A stretch of 64,000 nucleotides of DNA from Caballeronia sp. SBC1 (GTDB lineage Bacteria > Pseudomonadota > Gammaproteobacteria > Burkholderiales > Burkholderiaceae). The position numbers were made by a program, and so were the translations under genes. Under the pieces are notes generated by a model, which ran no database searches, was not told the origin of the DNA, and worked only from the letters and a program-made list of their open reading frames with translations. Shown here piece after piece: positions 25,613 to 34,102 of the stretch. The DNA is taken from NCBI RefSeq assembly GCF_011493005.1, contig NZ_CP049158.1:310001-374000 (forward strand), given 5' to 3'. Each line of letters opens with the position of its first letter. Positions within the stretch are counted from its first letter, which is position 1.

Positions 25613-26375
25613 CTTTCAGTCCTCCAATGCGTTGATCTTTCAGCGTGTCCGGAATGCCTGGAAATTGCAGTCCGCTCATGGCCTCAAGTTCATGGACCGT
25701 CTTGACTGTGTATTCGTTCGTCGGCGTGTTGTCGACCACCACGGCGAACGCCAGGTCACGTCCCGGCAGATACACCACCTTATACAACTGCGTGGGTACG
25801 AGCACGCGCGACTCGCCAATGGTCTGCAACTGCCGTCCGGAAAACAGGGGGCCGGTGACCACGTAGGCATCGCCGGACTGCTCCACCAGCCGCCGCACGG
25901 ACTGTTCTATACGCGACCAGATGCGCCGGTTATTCGACGGATTTTGCGGCACGACGTTCGCCAGCGAAAACGATTCCGCCATGCTTTTCTTGTCCCAGCG
26001 GTCGCCAGCCGGGCTCATATGGCCGCGATCGTAGCCACTCTTCTTGTAGTCCGAGAGCGTGGCGCTGTCGCCGGGCGGCAGTTTTTTATCGACGAAGAAA
26101 CGATTGGTGCGGGTGTTGTCGCGGGCATCGTCCATGTGCTCCGCCGTCAAGTGTTCCGCCGACCACAACGGCCCGTGCGTCACGCCGGAATGCAGGACAG
26201 CGAAGTCGGAATAACAGAGTTGCTGCGTCGAGACGCGCATCTTCGCGTTTGCGACGATAGGCGCGCGGCCGCCTGGGCTGAACTGGGGACAGTCGCTGGC
26301 CGCGAGGGCATTGAGTGACACGGTAGCGCCGAGCGCGGCCAACAAAGATACTAAAAACGTGAGGCGGATTTTCAT
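25605..26375 (-). CDS. Exported DNA/RNA non-specific endonuclease
   Basis: A 256-residue beta-beta-alpha-metal nuclease of the NucA/Serratia type. A signal peptide covers residues 1-25 (cleavage after ALA). The catalytic motif is DRGHMSPAGDR near residue 115, with the metal-binding Asn in NVVPQNPSNNRRIWSRIE near 138-150. The enzyme should act in the periplasm or be released to degrade nucleic acid. Overlap with the next gene indicates cotranscription. Length and spacing are normal for the family. Confidence 0.92.
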   Translation of the reverse strand: MKIRLTFLVSLLAALGATVSLNALAASDCPQFSPGGRAPIVANAKMRVSTQQLCYSDFAVLHSGVTHGPLWSAEHLTAEHMDDARDNTRTNRFFVDKKLPPGDSATLSDYKKSGYDRGHMSPAGDRWDKKSMAESFSLANVVPQNPSNNRRIWSRIEQSVRRLVEQSGDAYVVTGPLFSGRQLQTIGESRVLVPTQLYKVVYLPGRDLAFAVVVDNTPTNEYTVKTVHELEAMSGLQFPGIPDTLKDQRIGGLKGV

Positions 26376-26656
26376 GCGGCGTGCAGGGTCGGGTTTCGCG
26401 GGTTTCGTCGAGGCGGGAGTATAAGGCGCTGGGGTCCATCACGTGGCGATGAGATCGATGCTATTGACGGCATGCATGCTGCCGGCGGCCAAAACGCGCA
26501 CGCGATAAAATCCCTCGCCGTTGCATGGTGCATGCTTGCATCGTGGGGCCGCGACGATCCTTGTCCGATTTGCTGCAACTCCGCTGCAACTCCGCTGTGA
26601 CTTTGCCGCGACCGTGCTGACTATTCCCTTGTTTCCATTTGCGAGCTTCCGCGCCC

Positions 26657-27763
26657 ATGACTTCGATTAGCCGCATGCTTTGCGTTGTTCTAGCTTTAGC
26701 CGTATCGGTTGCATCGCCCGCTTTTGCCGCTTCCAACGATGAGGCTGCTTCCAACGATGAGGCCGCGTCCTCGCCATCGGTCGCTTCATCTCCGGCACTG
26801 TCCGACAACGACGGTCCTGCGTACGGCCCAGAACTCCAGGGCTTCGACTATCCGTATCCGGTCAGCCAATTCGCGATTTCATCGCAGCGGCAAATCGTGC
26901 GCATGGCTTATATGGACGTCGCATCCAAGCGTCCTAACGGACGGACCGTGGTCCTCCTGCACGGCAAGAACTTTTGCGCGGCGACCTGGAAGGAGAGCAT
27001 CGACGTGCTCACCGAAGCGGGGTATCGCGTGATTGCGCCGGACCAGATCGGCTTTTGCAAATCGACCAAGCCGGTGCGGTATCAGTACACATTCCAGCAA
27101 CTGGCGCGCAATACGCACGCGTTGCTTGCGGCGCTTGGCGTGAAAAAAGCGACGCTCGTCGCGCATTCCACTGGCGGCATGATTGCGGTGCGATATGCGC
27201 TGATGTATCCGCAGGAGACCGAGCAGCTTGTGCTGGTGAATCCGATCGGGCTGGAGGACTGGAAGGCGAAGGGCGTGCCGTCCATCTCGATTGATGACTG
27301 GTACGCGCGCGAGCTGAAAACCAGCGCGGACGGCATTCGAAAATACGAGCAAGCCACGTACTACGCGGGTCACTGGGACCCACGTTACGAGCCGTGGGTG
27401 CAGATGCTGGCGGGAATGTATCGCGGGCCGGGCAAGGACGTTGTTGCCTGGAATTCTGCCTTGCTCTACGACATGATTTATACCCAGCCGGTCGTGTATG
27501 AGTTTGGGCAGATCAGGACACCCACTTTGTTGCTGATCGGCGATAAAGACACGACCGCGATTGGCAAGGATCTCGCGCCGCCGGAGATCCGGCCGACGCT
27601 CGGGCGTTATCCGGAGCTGGCTAAACGCGCGGTGGAGGCGATCCCGGGTGCGAAGCTGGTCGAGTTTGCGGACTTGGGGCATGCGCCTCAGATGCAGGAC
27701 CCGCGCGCGTTTCATCAGGCATTGCTCGCAGGGCTGGCAGCGCTTGGTGAGAATGGCCATTGA
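26657..27763 (+). CDS. Exported alpha/beta hydrolase
   Basis: A 368-residue alpha/beta hydrolase with a Sec signal peptide (residues 1-25, cleavage after AFA). Directly after it, an exact six-residue repeat ASNDEA is encoded by a tandem 18-base duplication. Fold landmarks: oxyanion HGKNF near residue 98, nucleophile elbow AHSTGGM near 167, catalytic Asp in GDKDTTA near 297 and His in DLGHAPQM near 341. It is probably periplasmic and acts on an ester or epoxide; the substrate is unknown. The frame can be read from a TTG at 26639, but the signal peptide fixes the ATG at 26657. It shares a 280-base divergent promoter region with the nuclease unit. Confidence 0.88.
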   Translation: MTSISRMLCVVLALAVSVASPAFAASNDEAASNDEAASSPSVASSPALSDNDGPAYGPELQGFDYPYPVSQFAISSQRQIVRMAYMDVASKRPNGRTVVLLHGKNFCAATWKESIDVLTEAGYRVIAPDQIGFCKSTKPVRYQYTFQQLARNTHALLAALGVKKATLVAHSTGGMIAVRYALMYPQETEQLVLVNPIGLEDWKAKGVPSISIDDWYARELKTSADGIRKYEQATYYAGHWDPRYEPWVQMLAGMYRGPGKDVVAWNSALLYDMIYTQPVVYEFGQIRTPTLLLIGDKDTTAIGKDLAPPEIRPTLGRYPELAKRAVEAIPGAKLVEFADLGHAPQMQDPRAFHQALLAGLAALGENGH

Positions 27764-27826
27764 GACGGCGCTTATAGAAACAGCTCATAAAAACCATCTC
27801 GTGCGCACGAAACCCCGGCTCCCTAT

Positions 27827-28147
27827 ATGAAGACGTTCCTGCTGTATGTTGTGACGGCCATTGCCGAGATAGTGGGCTGCTATTTCCCCTACCGATGGCT
27901 AAAGGAGGGCGGGTCCCCTTGGCTTCTCATCCCCGGTGCCGTGGCGCTCGCACTCTTCGCATGGCTGCTGACCCTGCATGCCAGCGCTGCCGGCCGCGTG
28001 TATGCCGCGTACGGCGGCGTCTACATCGCCGTGGCGATCATGTGGCTATGGATCGTGGAACGGATTCGCCCAACGAGCTGGGATCTCGCCGGCGTCGCGA
28101 TCGCGCTGGCCGGCATGAGCGTGATTGCGTTTCAGCCGCGCGGGTAG
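27827..28147 (+). CDS. ynfA: YnfA/UPF0060 small membrane protein
   Basis: A 106-residue inner-membrane protein with four transmembrane segments. The UPF0060 signature is clear: [19 protein letters not shown] at the N-terminus and [19 protein letters not shown] in the third segment. It is related to small multidrug-resistance proteins; the physiological substrate is not settled. It lies 63 bases after the hydrolase gene. Its last codons and its TAG stop are part of a perfect hairpin, with the stop in the loop (28127-28162). Confidence 0.93.
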   Translation: MKTFLLYVVTAIAEIVGCYFPYRWLKEGGSPWLLIPGAVALALFAWLLTLHASAAGRVYAAYGGVYIAVAIMWLWIVERIRPTSWDLAGVAIALAGMSVIAFQPRG

Positions 28148-28162
28148 GCGCGGCTGAAACGC
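28127..28162. terminator. Perfect hairpin around the ynfA stop codon
   Basis: Fifteen-base perfect arms (28127-28141 and 28148-28162) enclose a six-base loop GGGTAG that contains the ynfA stop. It lies between convergent genes (ynfA and DUF2891). There is no T-run, so it may stabilise 3-prime ends or slow polymerase instead of terminating on its own. Confidence 0.7.
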
Positions 28163-28178
28163 GCGGGCGTCGGTTTGC

Positions 28179-29219
28179 TCAGGCTTCTAGCGCCAGCAAG
28201 GCGAACGTCGCGAGCCAGTGCTCGCCCATGTAATCGCCTGCCACATGCGCGAGGCCCGCGGTCAGGTGAGCGTTCGCCGTGGCGTCGAGCAAGCCGATAC
28301 GCACGTCGCCCGCCGGCAGTGCACGCGCGAGCGAACGCTGGCACCACGCACGGCTGAGGTTCAGGCCGTCGAGGTGGGCCAGTTTGCCGTCGCTGCGATC
28401 CGTCACGGTGGCCGGGGTGAACAGCGTGGCGGGTTCGCCCGCGCCCAACCGGGGCAGGAAGCTGTCGAACCAGCCGGCGAATTCGGCCGGGGGCAACACC
28501 CGCCGCATCAACTCGGCTTCCATCAGCGACGACGACAGGAATTCATCGCCGCCCGGTTCCCACGCCTGGCAACCGGCATCGTTCAGATACCAGCGGCGCG
28601 CGGTATTGATGATCAGCGTTTCAAACGCCGTATCACCCACTTGCCGCGCATAACCGATAGCCAGCGTCAGCGCGAACGCCGTATTGAAATGCGTGCCCAC
28701 CCGCAGCGGATACGTCAATTTCGGCAGGTACTCCGTGAAACGCTCGACAAATGCGTGCGCAAGCGGCGCCAGCGCCATGGACCAGCGTTGGCCTTCGCCT
28801 GACTGCATCGAATGGAGCTGGCCGGCAAGCGAGAGCAGCCAAGCCCAGCCGTACGGACGTTCAAAACCACGCGCCTCGGGACGCTGCAAGTACGCGACTT
28901 CGGCGGCGACATTGGCATGGGTGAAATGCGAGTCGATCAACGCGTGAATTGCAGGCGCTTCCGGCAAGGCGGGGAAGCGGTCAACAAGCCGCGCGATCAA
29001 CCAGTAGCCGTGAACGCACGAGTGCCAGTCGAAGCTGCCGTAGAAGATCGGATGGAGGGCGCGCGGGCCTTGTGCATCGGCGGCGCTGCCCATCACGTGG
29101 TCAAGCTTGTTCGGATATTCGCGCGTCAGGTGGCCAAGTGCGAGCCGGGCGAATTTCGATGCCAGGGCGGCGTCGAGCGTGCGATGCGTTTGATGCGTTT
29201 GATCGGACTGCGGATTCAT
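28179..29219 (-). CDS. DUF2891 protein
   Basis: A 346-residue cytoplasmic protein of the DUF2891 family. Motifs visible: HPIFYGSFDWHSCVHGYWLIARL near residues 55-78, YGWAWLLSLAGQLH near 123-136, and a C-terminal HLTAGLAHVAGDYMGEHWLATFALLAL. The all-helical pattern suggests an alpha/alpha-toroid like glycoside-processing enzymes, but no activity is known to me. The start at 29219 has GGAGAACC in front; the frame upstream of it is not protein-like. A run of QTH/RTH triplets follows the first residues, from a repeated TGCGTT-type sequence. Confidence 0.85.
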   Translation of the reverse strand: MNPQSDQTHQTHRTLDAALASKFARLALGHLTREYPNKLDHVMGSAADAQGPRALHPIFYGSFDWHSCVHGYWLIARLVDRFPALPEAPAIHALIDSHFTHANVAAEVAYLQRPEARGFERPYGWAWLLSLAGQLHSMQSGEGQRWSMALAPLAHAFVERFTEYLPKLTYPLRVGTHFNTAFALTLAIGYARQVGDTAFETLIINTARRWYLNDAGCQAWEPGGDEFLSSSLMEAELMRRVLPPAEFAGWFDSFLPRLGAGEPATLFTPATVTDRSDGKLAHLDGLNLSRAWCQRSLARALPAGDVRIGLLDATANAHLTAGLAHVAGDYMGEHWLATFALLALEA

Positions 29220-29666
29220 GCGGTTCTCCAGAAAAACCAGGCGTCCGCAATTATGGCAAGACTTCGGCTCAGGAACCGTGTGAATAGAGAGCGGCAACGC
29301 GGCGGCAAGAGCACATTTTTGGTTACTTAGGGTAATTACTAATCACTTTCAAAATGATCGATTGTAAGGTTTATTCGTGAGCGTTTCATGCTTCACTCAG
29401 TCGGGCGCAAGCCATTGATCTAGTGGAAATTCAAAGCCAAAAAAGGCTTTTGCTGAATTTTGCTCAATTCATTTTCTGACAAAAAACTTTCTTGTTGGGT
29501 TAAGTTGTAAGCTGAATTTTTACTGACCGTCATATTGCGTCAACCTGTTTCTCGTCGTATAAACTGCGCGCCAACGCCGCTCAGGGCGGACCGTCTCCGG
29601 CATCAGACCGGCTCAAGAGCGGCCACAAGCCGCCGTTTTCAACACGCGACAGGAGTTTCACCCAGT
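29220..29666. other. Divergent promoter region, AT-rich
   Basis: About 450 bases between the leftward DUF2891 gene and kgtP. The part 29310-29550 is strongly AT-rich and contains repeated TTGCT/TGCTGAATTTT pieces (around 29445-29470 and 29510-29522). It should carry both promoters. No operator or riboswitch could be assigned. Confidence 0.45.
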
Positions 29667-30962
29667 ATGGCCGACATCGCCCTCTCAACTTCAGCCGACA
29701 CCCGGCGACGCGTCCTCGCGATCGTCGGCGCTTCATCGGGAAATCTCGTCGAGTGGTTCGACTTTTATATCTACTCGTTCCTCGCGTTGTACTTCGCGCC
29801 GGCGTTCTTTCCAAGTGGCAACCCGACCACGCAGTTGCTCAACACCGCGGGCGTGTTCGCAGCGGGTTTCCTGATGAGGCCGATTGGCGGCTGGATGTTT
29901 GGCCGTATCGCCGACAAACACGGCCGCCGCACCTCGATGATGATTTCCGTGCTGATGATGTGCGCGGGCTCGCTCGTGATCTGCTTCTTGCCTACCTACG
30001 CGAGCATTGGCGCATGGGCGCCGTTCTTCCTGCTGATCGCCCGGCTGTTCCAGGGTTTGTCGGTGGGCGGCGAATACGGTACGAGCGCGACCTACATGAG
30101 CGAAGTGGCGCTGCAGGGGCGGCGCGGTTTCTTCGCGTCGTTCCAGTACGTGACGCTGATCGGCGGACAGCTTGCCGCGTTGCTCGTACTGGTCGTTCTG
30201 CAGCAGTTATTGACCACAGAAGAATTGAGGGCGTGGGGTTGGCGCATCCCATTCGGGATCGGCGCGCTCGCGGCGGTAGTGTCGCTGTATTTGCGGAAAT
30301 CGCTCGATGAAACCACCACGGCCGAAACCCGCAAGCTGAAGGAAGCCGGCACCCTTCGCGGTCTCATGCAACATAAAGGCGCATTCCTCACCGTGATTGG
30401 TTTCACGGCGGGCGGATCGCTGATCTTCTACACGTTCACCACGTATATGCAGAAGTATCTGGTGAACACCGCAGGCATGCATGCCAAGACGGCCAGCAAT
30501 GTGATGACCGCGGCATTGTTTATCTACATGATCATGCAGCCCGCGTTCGGCGCGTTGTCGGACCGGATCGGCCGGCGTAAGTCGATGATCTGGTTTGGCG
30601 GCCTCGCCACTTTCTGCACCGTACCGATCCTGTACGCGTTGAAGGACGTCACGAGTCCTGTGATGGCGTTTGTGCTGGTAGTGATTGCGTTGGCTATCGT
30701 GAGTCTCTACACGTCGATCAGCGGACTGATCAAGGCCGAAATGTTCCCTGCGGAAGTGCGCGCGCTGGGTGTGGGTTTGTCGTATGCGGTTGCAAATGCG
30801 GTATTTGGCGGCTCGGCGGAATATGTCGCGCTGTTCCTGAAGTCGATCGGCAGCGAGTCGACCTTCTACTGGTACGTGACGGCACTGTGCGCGATTTCCT
30901 GGATCGTCTCGCTGCGGATGCGCGATTCGTCGAAGGTAGGGTATTTGCGCGACGTGCCTTGA
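29667..30962 (+). CDS. kgtP: Alpha-ketoglutarate:proton symporter, MFS
   Basis: A 431-residue MFS carrier nearly identical in plan and length to E. coli Kgt[21 protein letters not shown] at segment 1, [18 protein letters not shown] between segments 2 and 3, [20 protein letters not shown] at segment 4 and [11 protein letters not shown] between segments 8 and 9. It imports 2-oxoglutarate and similar dicarboxylates with a proton. The frame is open from 29535, but the ATG at 29667 behind ACAGGAGTTTC gives the family N-terminus. It is a single gene with a terminator right after it. Confidence 0.93.
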   Translation: MADIALSTSADTRRRVLAIVGASSGNLVEWFDFYIYSFLALYFAPAFFPSGNPTTQLLNTAGVFAAGFLMRPIGGWMFGRIADKHGRRTSMMISVLMMCAGSLVICFLPTYASIGAWAPFFLLIARLFQGLSVGGEYGTSATYMSEVALQGRRGFFASFQYVTLIGGQLAALLVLVVLQQLLTTEELRAWGWRIPFGIGALAAVVSLYLRKSLDETTTAETRKLKEAGTLRGLMQHKGAFLTVIGFTAGGSLIFYTFTTYMQKYLVNTAGMHAKTASNVMTAALFIYMIMQPAFGALSDRIGRRKSMIWFGGLATFCTVPILYALKDVTSPVMAFVLVVIALAIVSLYTSISGLIKAEMFPAEVRALGVGLSYAVANAVFGGSAEYVALFLKSIGSESTFYWYVTALCAISWIVSLRMRDSSKVGYLRDVP

Positions 30963-30982
30963 CGGCATTAGTGGCATAAGGC

Positions 30983-31004
30983 AAACCCGGCGTGGGCCGG
31001 GTTT
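30983..31004 (+). terminator. Hairpin terminator after kgtP
   Basis: AAACCCGGC (30983-30991) and GCCGGGTTT (30996-31004), perfect nine-base arms with a GTGG loop, 20 bases beyond the stop. Confidence 0.85.
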
Positions 31005-31089
31005 GCTGCTGAATCGCGCACATCGGATTGCACTGCAATTGATAGTCCGATGGATCGATTGCGGCGCTCAGGTAGCTACCGGGTAACTA

Positions 31090-32448
31090 TCAGGCAACCA
31101 ATCTGGCGGGCATGGCGTCGAGTGCGGCCACGTTCCTCCGCAGTCCCTCGAAGATACGATCCGCGACCCTGGCCGGAAAGCCCTCCGGCAACTCAGCCGA
31201 GACACGTTCGATAACACCGGGCGTGTCTTCAATCAACCGCTGGATAATCGGTTCGGCATCTCGTCCATATGAGCATCGCGGTGCCATTGCGTTGAAGTGG
31301 CGGCGCTGGATATCGCGAAAAGCGTAGTGCCGGTTCCTGCCCGACACAGCCATGGCGAGCTTGGCCTTGTACCACGACCACTGGTTCGCTCCCTTGCCCT
31401 CGACTGGCCAGATGGACATGACGTCATAAAGCGGCGTCAGCCGGAAATGTCCGCCCTGAAGCAGCCGGATGCTGAAGTTCTTTGCGTGCCCGTCCGGCGC
31501 CGCCAGCAGCCAGAAAAGTATCTGCACGGTCAACAATGTTTCTATGTCGTCGCTCGCCGTCTCCGACTGCTGAAGCACCCGTGCCAGATCGATGACTCCC
31601 GGGCCCCCTTCGTTTTCATACTTTTTGTGCGAGGGCAGACCCATTACCTGGCAAAAGTCCTCTTGCGGCAACCTCAAGATCCACTTGCCGCTTGAGTGCA
31701 TCTGGCGGTCAAAGCGTTTGACGCTCAGCACGCGTTGCCGGCCGAAGGTCTTGATCTCCGTTTCGGCGACCGGAACGCCGTAGGCCCGCAGGAGATGCAT
31801 GCACAGCCATTCATTTTCGACCGACGTGGTGAGGTCCGCGCGCCGGTTACCCACCAGGCCAAGCGGAAGTTTCAAGATATGTGTAGTGGGCGTGGCGCCG
31901 TGGGGTTTCATCCACTGACCCTCGTGCCAGAGGAGCGCCGTCTTTTCCTGCGCGCCGGCCAGGGAAATGCGGAAGTCGTCTTCGTCGTCCTGGGGGCCAA
32001 AAGTGCCGCTGCCAGCAGTCTGGTTCAGGAGCATCTCGATTTCCGTGTCACTGAGCGGGGTACCATCGATCCGTTCGACACCAGCGGGCTCTTCGTCGAC
32101 GCCCAGAAGCTGGACTGCGCCGACGCAGTCCCGGCCAATGGCCTGCAAAAGATCAAACGCATCCAGCGTGTCAGTGCGGAATCGCTGGCCGATACGCTTT
32201 CGAATGGCTTCGCTGTCCGGCAGCAGGTTGTCGAAGTAGTTAAGTACCCGATCGCCTTTGAGCGGGGCGTTATCGAGCGGGATAGGCAACGACAGTGAGA
32301 GGGGCCGGCTGGCGTCGGAGGCAGCCCACTCGGGGTCGTACGCGAGTTCCATCGGGCCGCGAGTGGGTATGCGCCAGACGCCCATCCGTAAGCCGTTGAC
32401 CCATACCGACAGCGCTCGGGAATGCGGTTTGCGTCCCGGCATTACCAC
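31090..32448 (-). CDS. hipA: HipA-type serine/threonine kinase toxin
   Basis: A 452-residue HipA protein, the toxin of a type II module. It has the N-terminal HipA_N region (about 10-120) and the kinase core: P-loop region RISLAGAQEKTALL near 155-168, catalytic DGHAKNFS near 324-331 and metal-binding YDVMS near 350. E. coli HipA phosphorylates glutamyl-tRNA synthetase; the target here is unknown. The start overlaps the end of hipB by 7 bases. All key kinase residues are present, so the toxin looks active. Confidence 0.93.
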   Translation of the reverse strand: MVMPGRKPHSRALSVWVNGLRMGVWRIPTRGPMELAYDPEWAASDASRPLSLSLPIPLDNAPLKGDRVLNYFDNLLPDSEAIRKRIGQRFRTDTLDAFDLLQAIGRDCVGAVQLLGVDEEPAGVERIDGTPLSDTEIEMLLNQTAGSGTFGPQDDEDDFRISLAGAQEKTALLWHEGQWMKPHGATPTTHILKLPLGLVGNRRADLTTSVENEWLCMHLLRAYGVPVAETEIKTFGRQRVLSVKRFDRQMHSSGKWILRLPQEDFCQVMGLPSHKKYENEGGPGVIDLARVLQQSETASDDIETLLTVQILFWLLAAPDGHAKNFSIRLLQGGHFRLTPLYDVMSIWPVEGKGANQWSWYKAKLAMAVSGRNRHYAFRDIQRRHFNAMAPRCSYGRDAEPIIQRLIEDTPGVIERVSAELPEGFPARVADRIFEGLRRNVAALDAMPARLVA

Positions 32449-32699
32449 TCCAGTACAGGTGCGGGCGAGGTCGGAGGAGACGAGCCCTTGTCGAGAACCT
32501 GGAGTTGCAGCTCGTATGCACCCAAAAGCGTCAGCAACTGATTGAGGGTCAACGCGCCGGAATCGGCCTCGAGCGTCGATATACGACTTTGGGTAACGCC
32601 AAGCCTCGCGGCTGCTTCGGCTTGGGTGAGGCGCGCGCGCCGGCGGCCGGCCGCGAGAATCTGACCCATTTGGTAAGGCGTTGCCACGGTCTGCTGCAT
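32442..32699 (-). CDS. hipB: HipB-type XRE antitoxin and repressor
   Basis: An 85-residue lambda-repressor-type DNA-binding protein. The helix-turn-helix is QAEAAARLGVTQSRISTLEAD near residues 27-48, followed by a short dimerisation strand and a Pro/Ser tail. It should neutralise HipA and repress the operon by binding the palindromes just upstream. The ATG at 32699 has GAGAGA 10 bases in front and matches the promoter layout. The frame can be read from further upstream, but that part covers the operator. Confidence 0.92.
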   Translation of the reverse strand: MQQTVATPYQMGQILAAGRRRARLTQAEAAARLGVTQSRISTLEADSGALTLNQLLTLLGAYELQLQVLDKGSSPPTSPAPVLEW

Positions 32700-32702
32700 G
32701 AT

Positions 32703-32751
32703 AATTATCTCTCTCACGAATAAACGAACTTTATTCGTGAGAGAGATAATT
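32703..32751. promoter_or_regulatory. hipBA operator 1, perfect 22-base palindrome
   Basis: Arms of 22 bases (32703-32724 and 32730-32751) are perfectly complementary with a five-base spacer CGAAC. The core of each arm is TCACGAATAA. It covers the -10 element and the leader of hipB, so a bound repressor would block transcription. Confidence 0.85.
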
Positions 32752-32756
32752 GTCAA
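32728..32756 (-). promoter_or_regulatory. Sigma-70 promoter of hipBA
   Basis: On the minus strand, TTGACA (32756-32751) is followed after exactly 17 bases by TAAAGT (32733-32728). It is the best promoter-like match in the window. The hipB ATG is 28 bases downstream of the -10. The -10 and spacer lie inside operator 1. Confidence 0.8.
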
Positions 32757-32783
32757 ATATGCGTGTGGCAAATATTTGGCGAT

Positions 32784-32826
32784 TATCTGCCACACGAATA
32801 ATTGTCGTTTATTCGTGTGGCAGATA
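32784..32826. promoter_or_regulatory. hipBA operator 2, perfect 18-base palindrome
   Basis: Arms TATCTGCCACACGAATAA (32784-32801) and its exact complement at 32809-32826, spacer TTGTCGT. The arms agree with operator 1 at the ends (TATCT and CACGAATAA). A further half-site, GTGTGGCAAATA, lies at 32763-32774 between the two operators. Confidence 0.8.
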
Positions 32827-33166
32827 TTCTTGAACGAGACACGCTGGCAGCAAGCGATACCGGCGCGTGGAGCGGATAGAGTGGATCAGACTTCCGCCCC
32901 CGCACCCTCAACTCCCCGCCTCTTTTGCGTGGGGTGCGTTTAAACCACGTGTTTGCTGTTGATTCTGCGGGTTTTTACCGCCTGCTCAGACAAAACGCGC
33001 ATTATTGAGATAACGGTAAGATTGCGATCAGATGCCCCACTCAGGCGATGCCCCCGATCACGATCCGGCTCGTTGCCGTAATGACGGGCTCGCCAGGACC
33101 TAAGCGTCAAGCGCATCGGAACCAACTGCGCGGCGTTTGCGAGTCCGTCTGCTTGGAGACTAGCCC
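32827..33166. other. Intergenic region upstream of hipBA operators
   Basis: About 340 bases with no supported gene. It holds the leader of the rightward 33167 gene at the right end. No terminator or repeat was noted. Confidence 0.4.
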
Positions 33167-33823
33167 ATGGAAGATTTCGATGAAACGCTGTACCTCGTGT
33201 GGCGAGCCAACCTGAATGTGCTCGCAGGATCGCCGGCTGGCGGCGCGAGGATTGCCCGCATGATGAGTTTTTCCCCGTCGCACATGAAACTGATCCTGGC
33301 CGGAAGGCGTGATTTCAGTGAGGAGTTCGTGCGCGGGGTGGAAACCGTCACCGGCTTGCCGCCGCGCTGGCTGGACGAGCGCCGCGACCGGCGTGACATT
33401 CCGCCCGAGACCCAGCGCGCAATGGATGAGGAAACGCCCGCTGCCGTGTTCCGCGGCAATGCGCACCCGGCGCCCAAGCGGCCCGTCCTGCGTGGGCCGG
33501 AGCCGCTCCTCTCTCAGACGGAAGCGACCCGGCGCATTGCCGACCAGGCGCTCCAGCAAGTGGAGACGCATCGGCGCGACCAGATGTTCCGGCGCAACCG
33601 CGACCTGCTGTTGACTGACCTGCGCCGCGTGGAGCGGCAGCTTGCGATGGTCCAGCTCGATGGCATCAATGCGAAGGCGGAGGATTTGCGCGCGTCGGGA
33701 AAACTGGACGATCCGGTGAAGGCCGATCTAGCCGGCCGGATCGAGCAGATCGACAAACACCGGGCGATGCTGATACAGCATGTGGAGAAGCTGGCCCTGT
33801 TGCTGACCGGGCTCGACGACTAA
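33167..33823 (+). CDS. Putative helix-turn-helix protein with coiled-coil tail
   Basis: A 218-residue protein with no name I can give. Residues 15-70 resemble a lambda-repressor-like fold (GARIARMMSFSPSHMKLILAGRRDFSEEFVRGVETVTGLPPRWLDE), a plausible DNA-binding head. Residues 72-115 are a Pro/Arg-rich linker and 118-215 form a long charged coiled coil (RRNRDLLLTDLRRVERQLAMVQ). A regulator or a nucleoid protein would fit; both are inference. A possible GGAG lies 11 bases before the ATG. It is not obviously linked to hipBA, which is transcribed away from it. Confidence 0.6.
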   Translation: MEDFDETLYLVWRANLNVLAGSPAGGARIARMMSFSPSHMKLILAGRRDFSEEFVRGVETVTGLPPRWLDERRDRRDIPPETQRAMDEETPAAVFRGNAHPAPKRPVLRGPEPLLSQTEATRRIADQALQQVETHRRDQMFRRNRDLLLTDLRRVERQLAMVQLDGINAKAEDLRASGKLDDPVKADLAGRIEQIDKHRAMLIQHVEKLALLLTGLDD

Positions 33824-33852
33824 CGCGGCTAACGACTAACAGCCAGAGCGGG

Positions 33853-34041
33853 CTAACGCGCCCGTTTGCTGTGGCTGTCGTGGCGTTTCGGTTCGGGAGC
33901 AGATTCGTGATCGACCGAGATCGCGACCGGGTCACTTGCGGGAAAACTCTCGTCCAGCGCTTCGTCCAGCGCGTCCTCACGATGGTTCGCCTCCGCCGAC
34001 GCTTTCGGCTTGCTATGCGGTGGTGTTTTCGGTTGCGGCAT
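33853..34041 (-). CDS. Small conserved LDESFPASDP protein
   Basis: A 62-residue hydrophilic protein carrying the motif ALDESFPASDPVAI at residues 27-41, which recurs in many short proteins of unknown function in proteobacteria. The rest is rich in Lys, His and Ser and probably disordered. It has no signal peptide. It lies tail to tail with the 33167 gene, 29 bases apart. The start has GGAG 5-8 bases upstream. Function unknown. Confidence 0.75.
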   Translation of the reverse strand: MPQPKTPPHSKPKASAEANHREDALDEALDESFPASDPVAISVDHESAPEPKRHDSHSKRAR

Positions 34042-34102
34042 GGCAACGCTCCTTCAATGGACCAGCAGATATCACTATAGCAGCGCAAAGTTGTGCGTGC
34101 TG

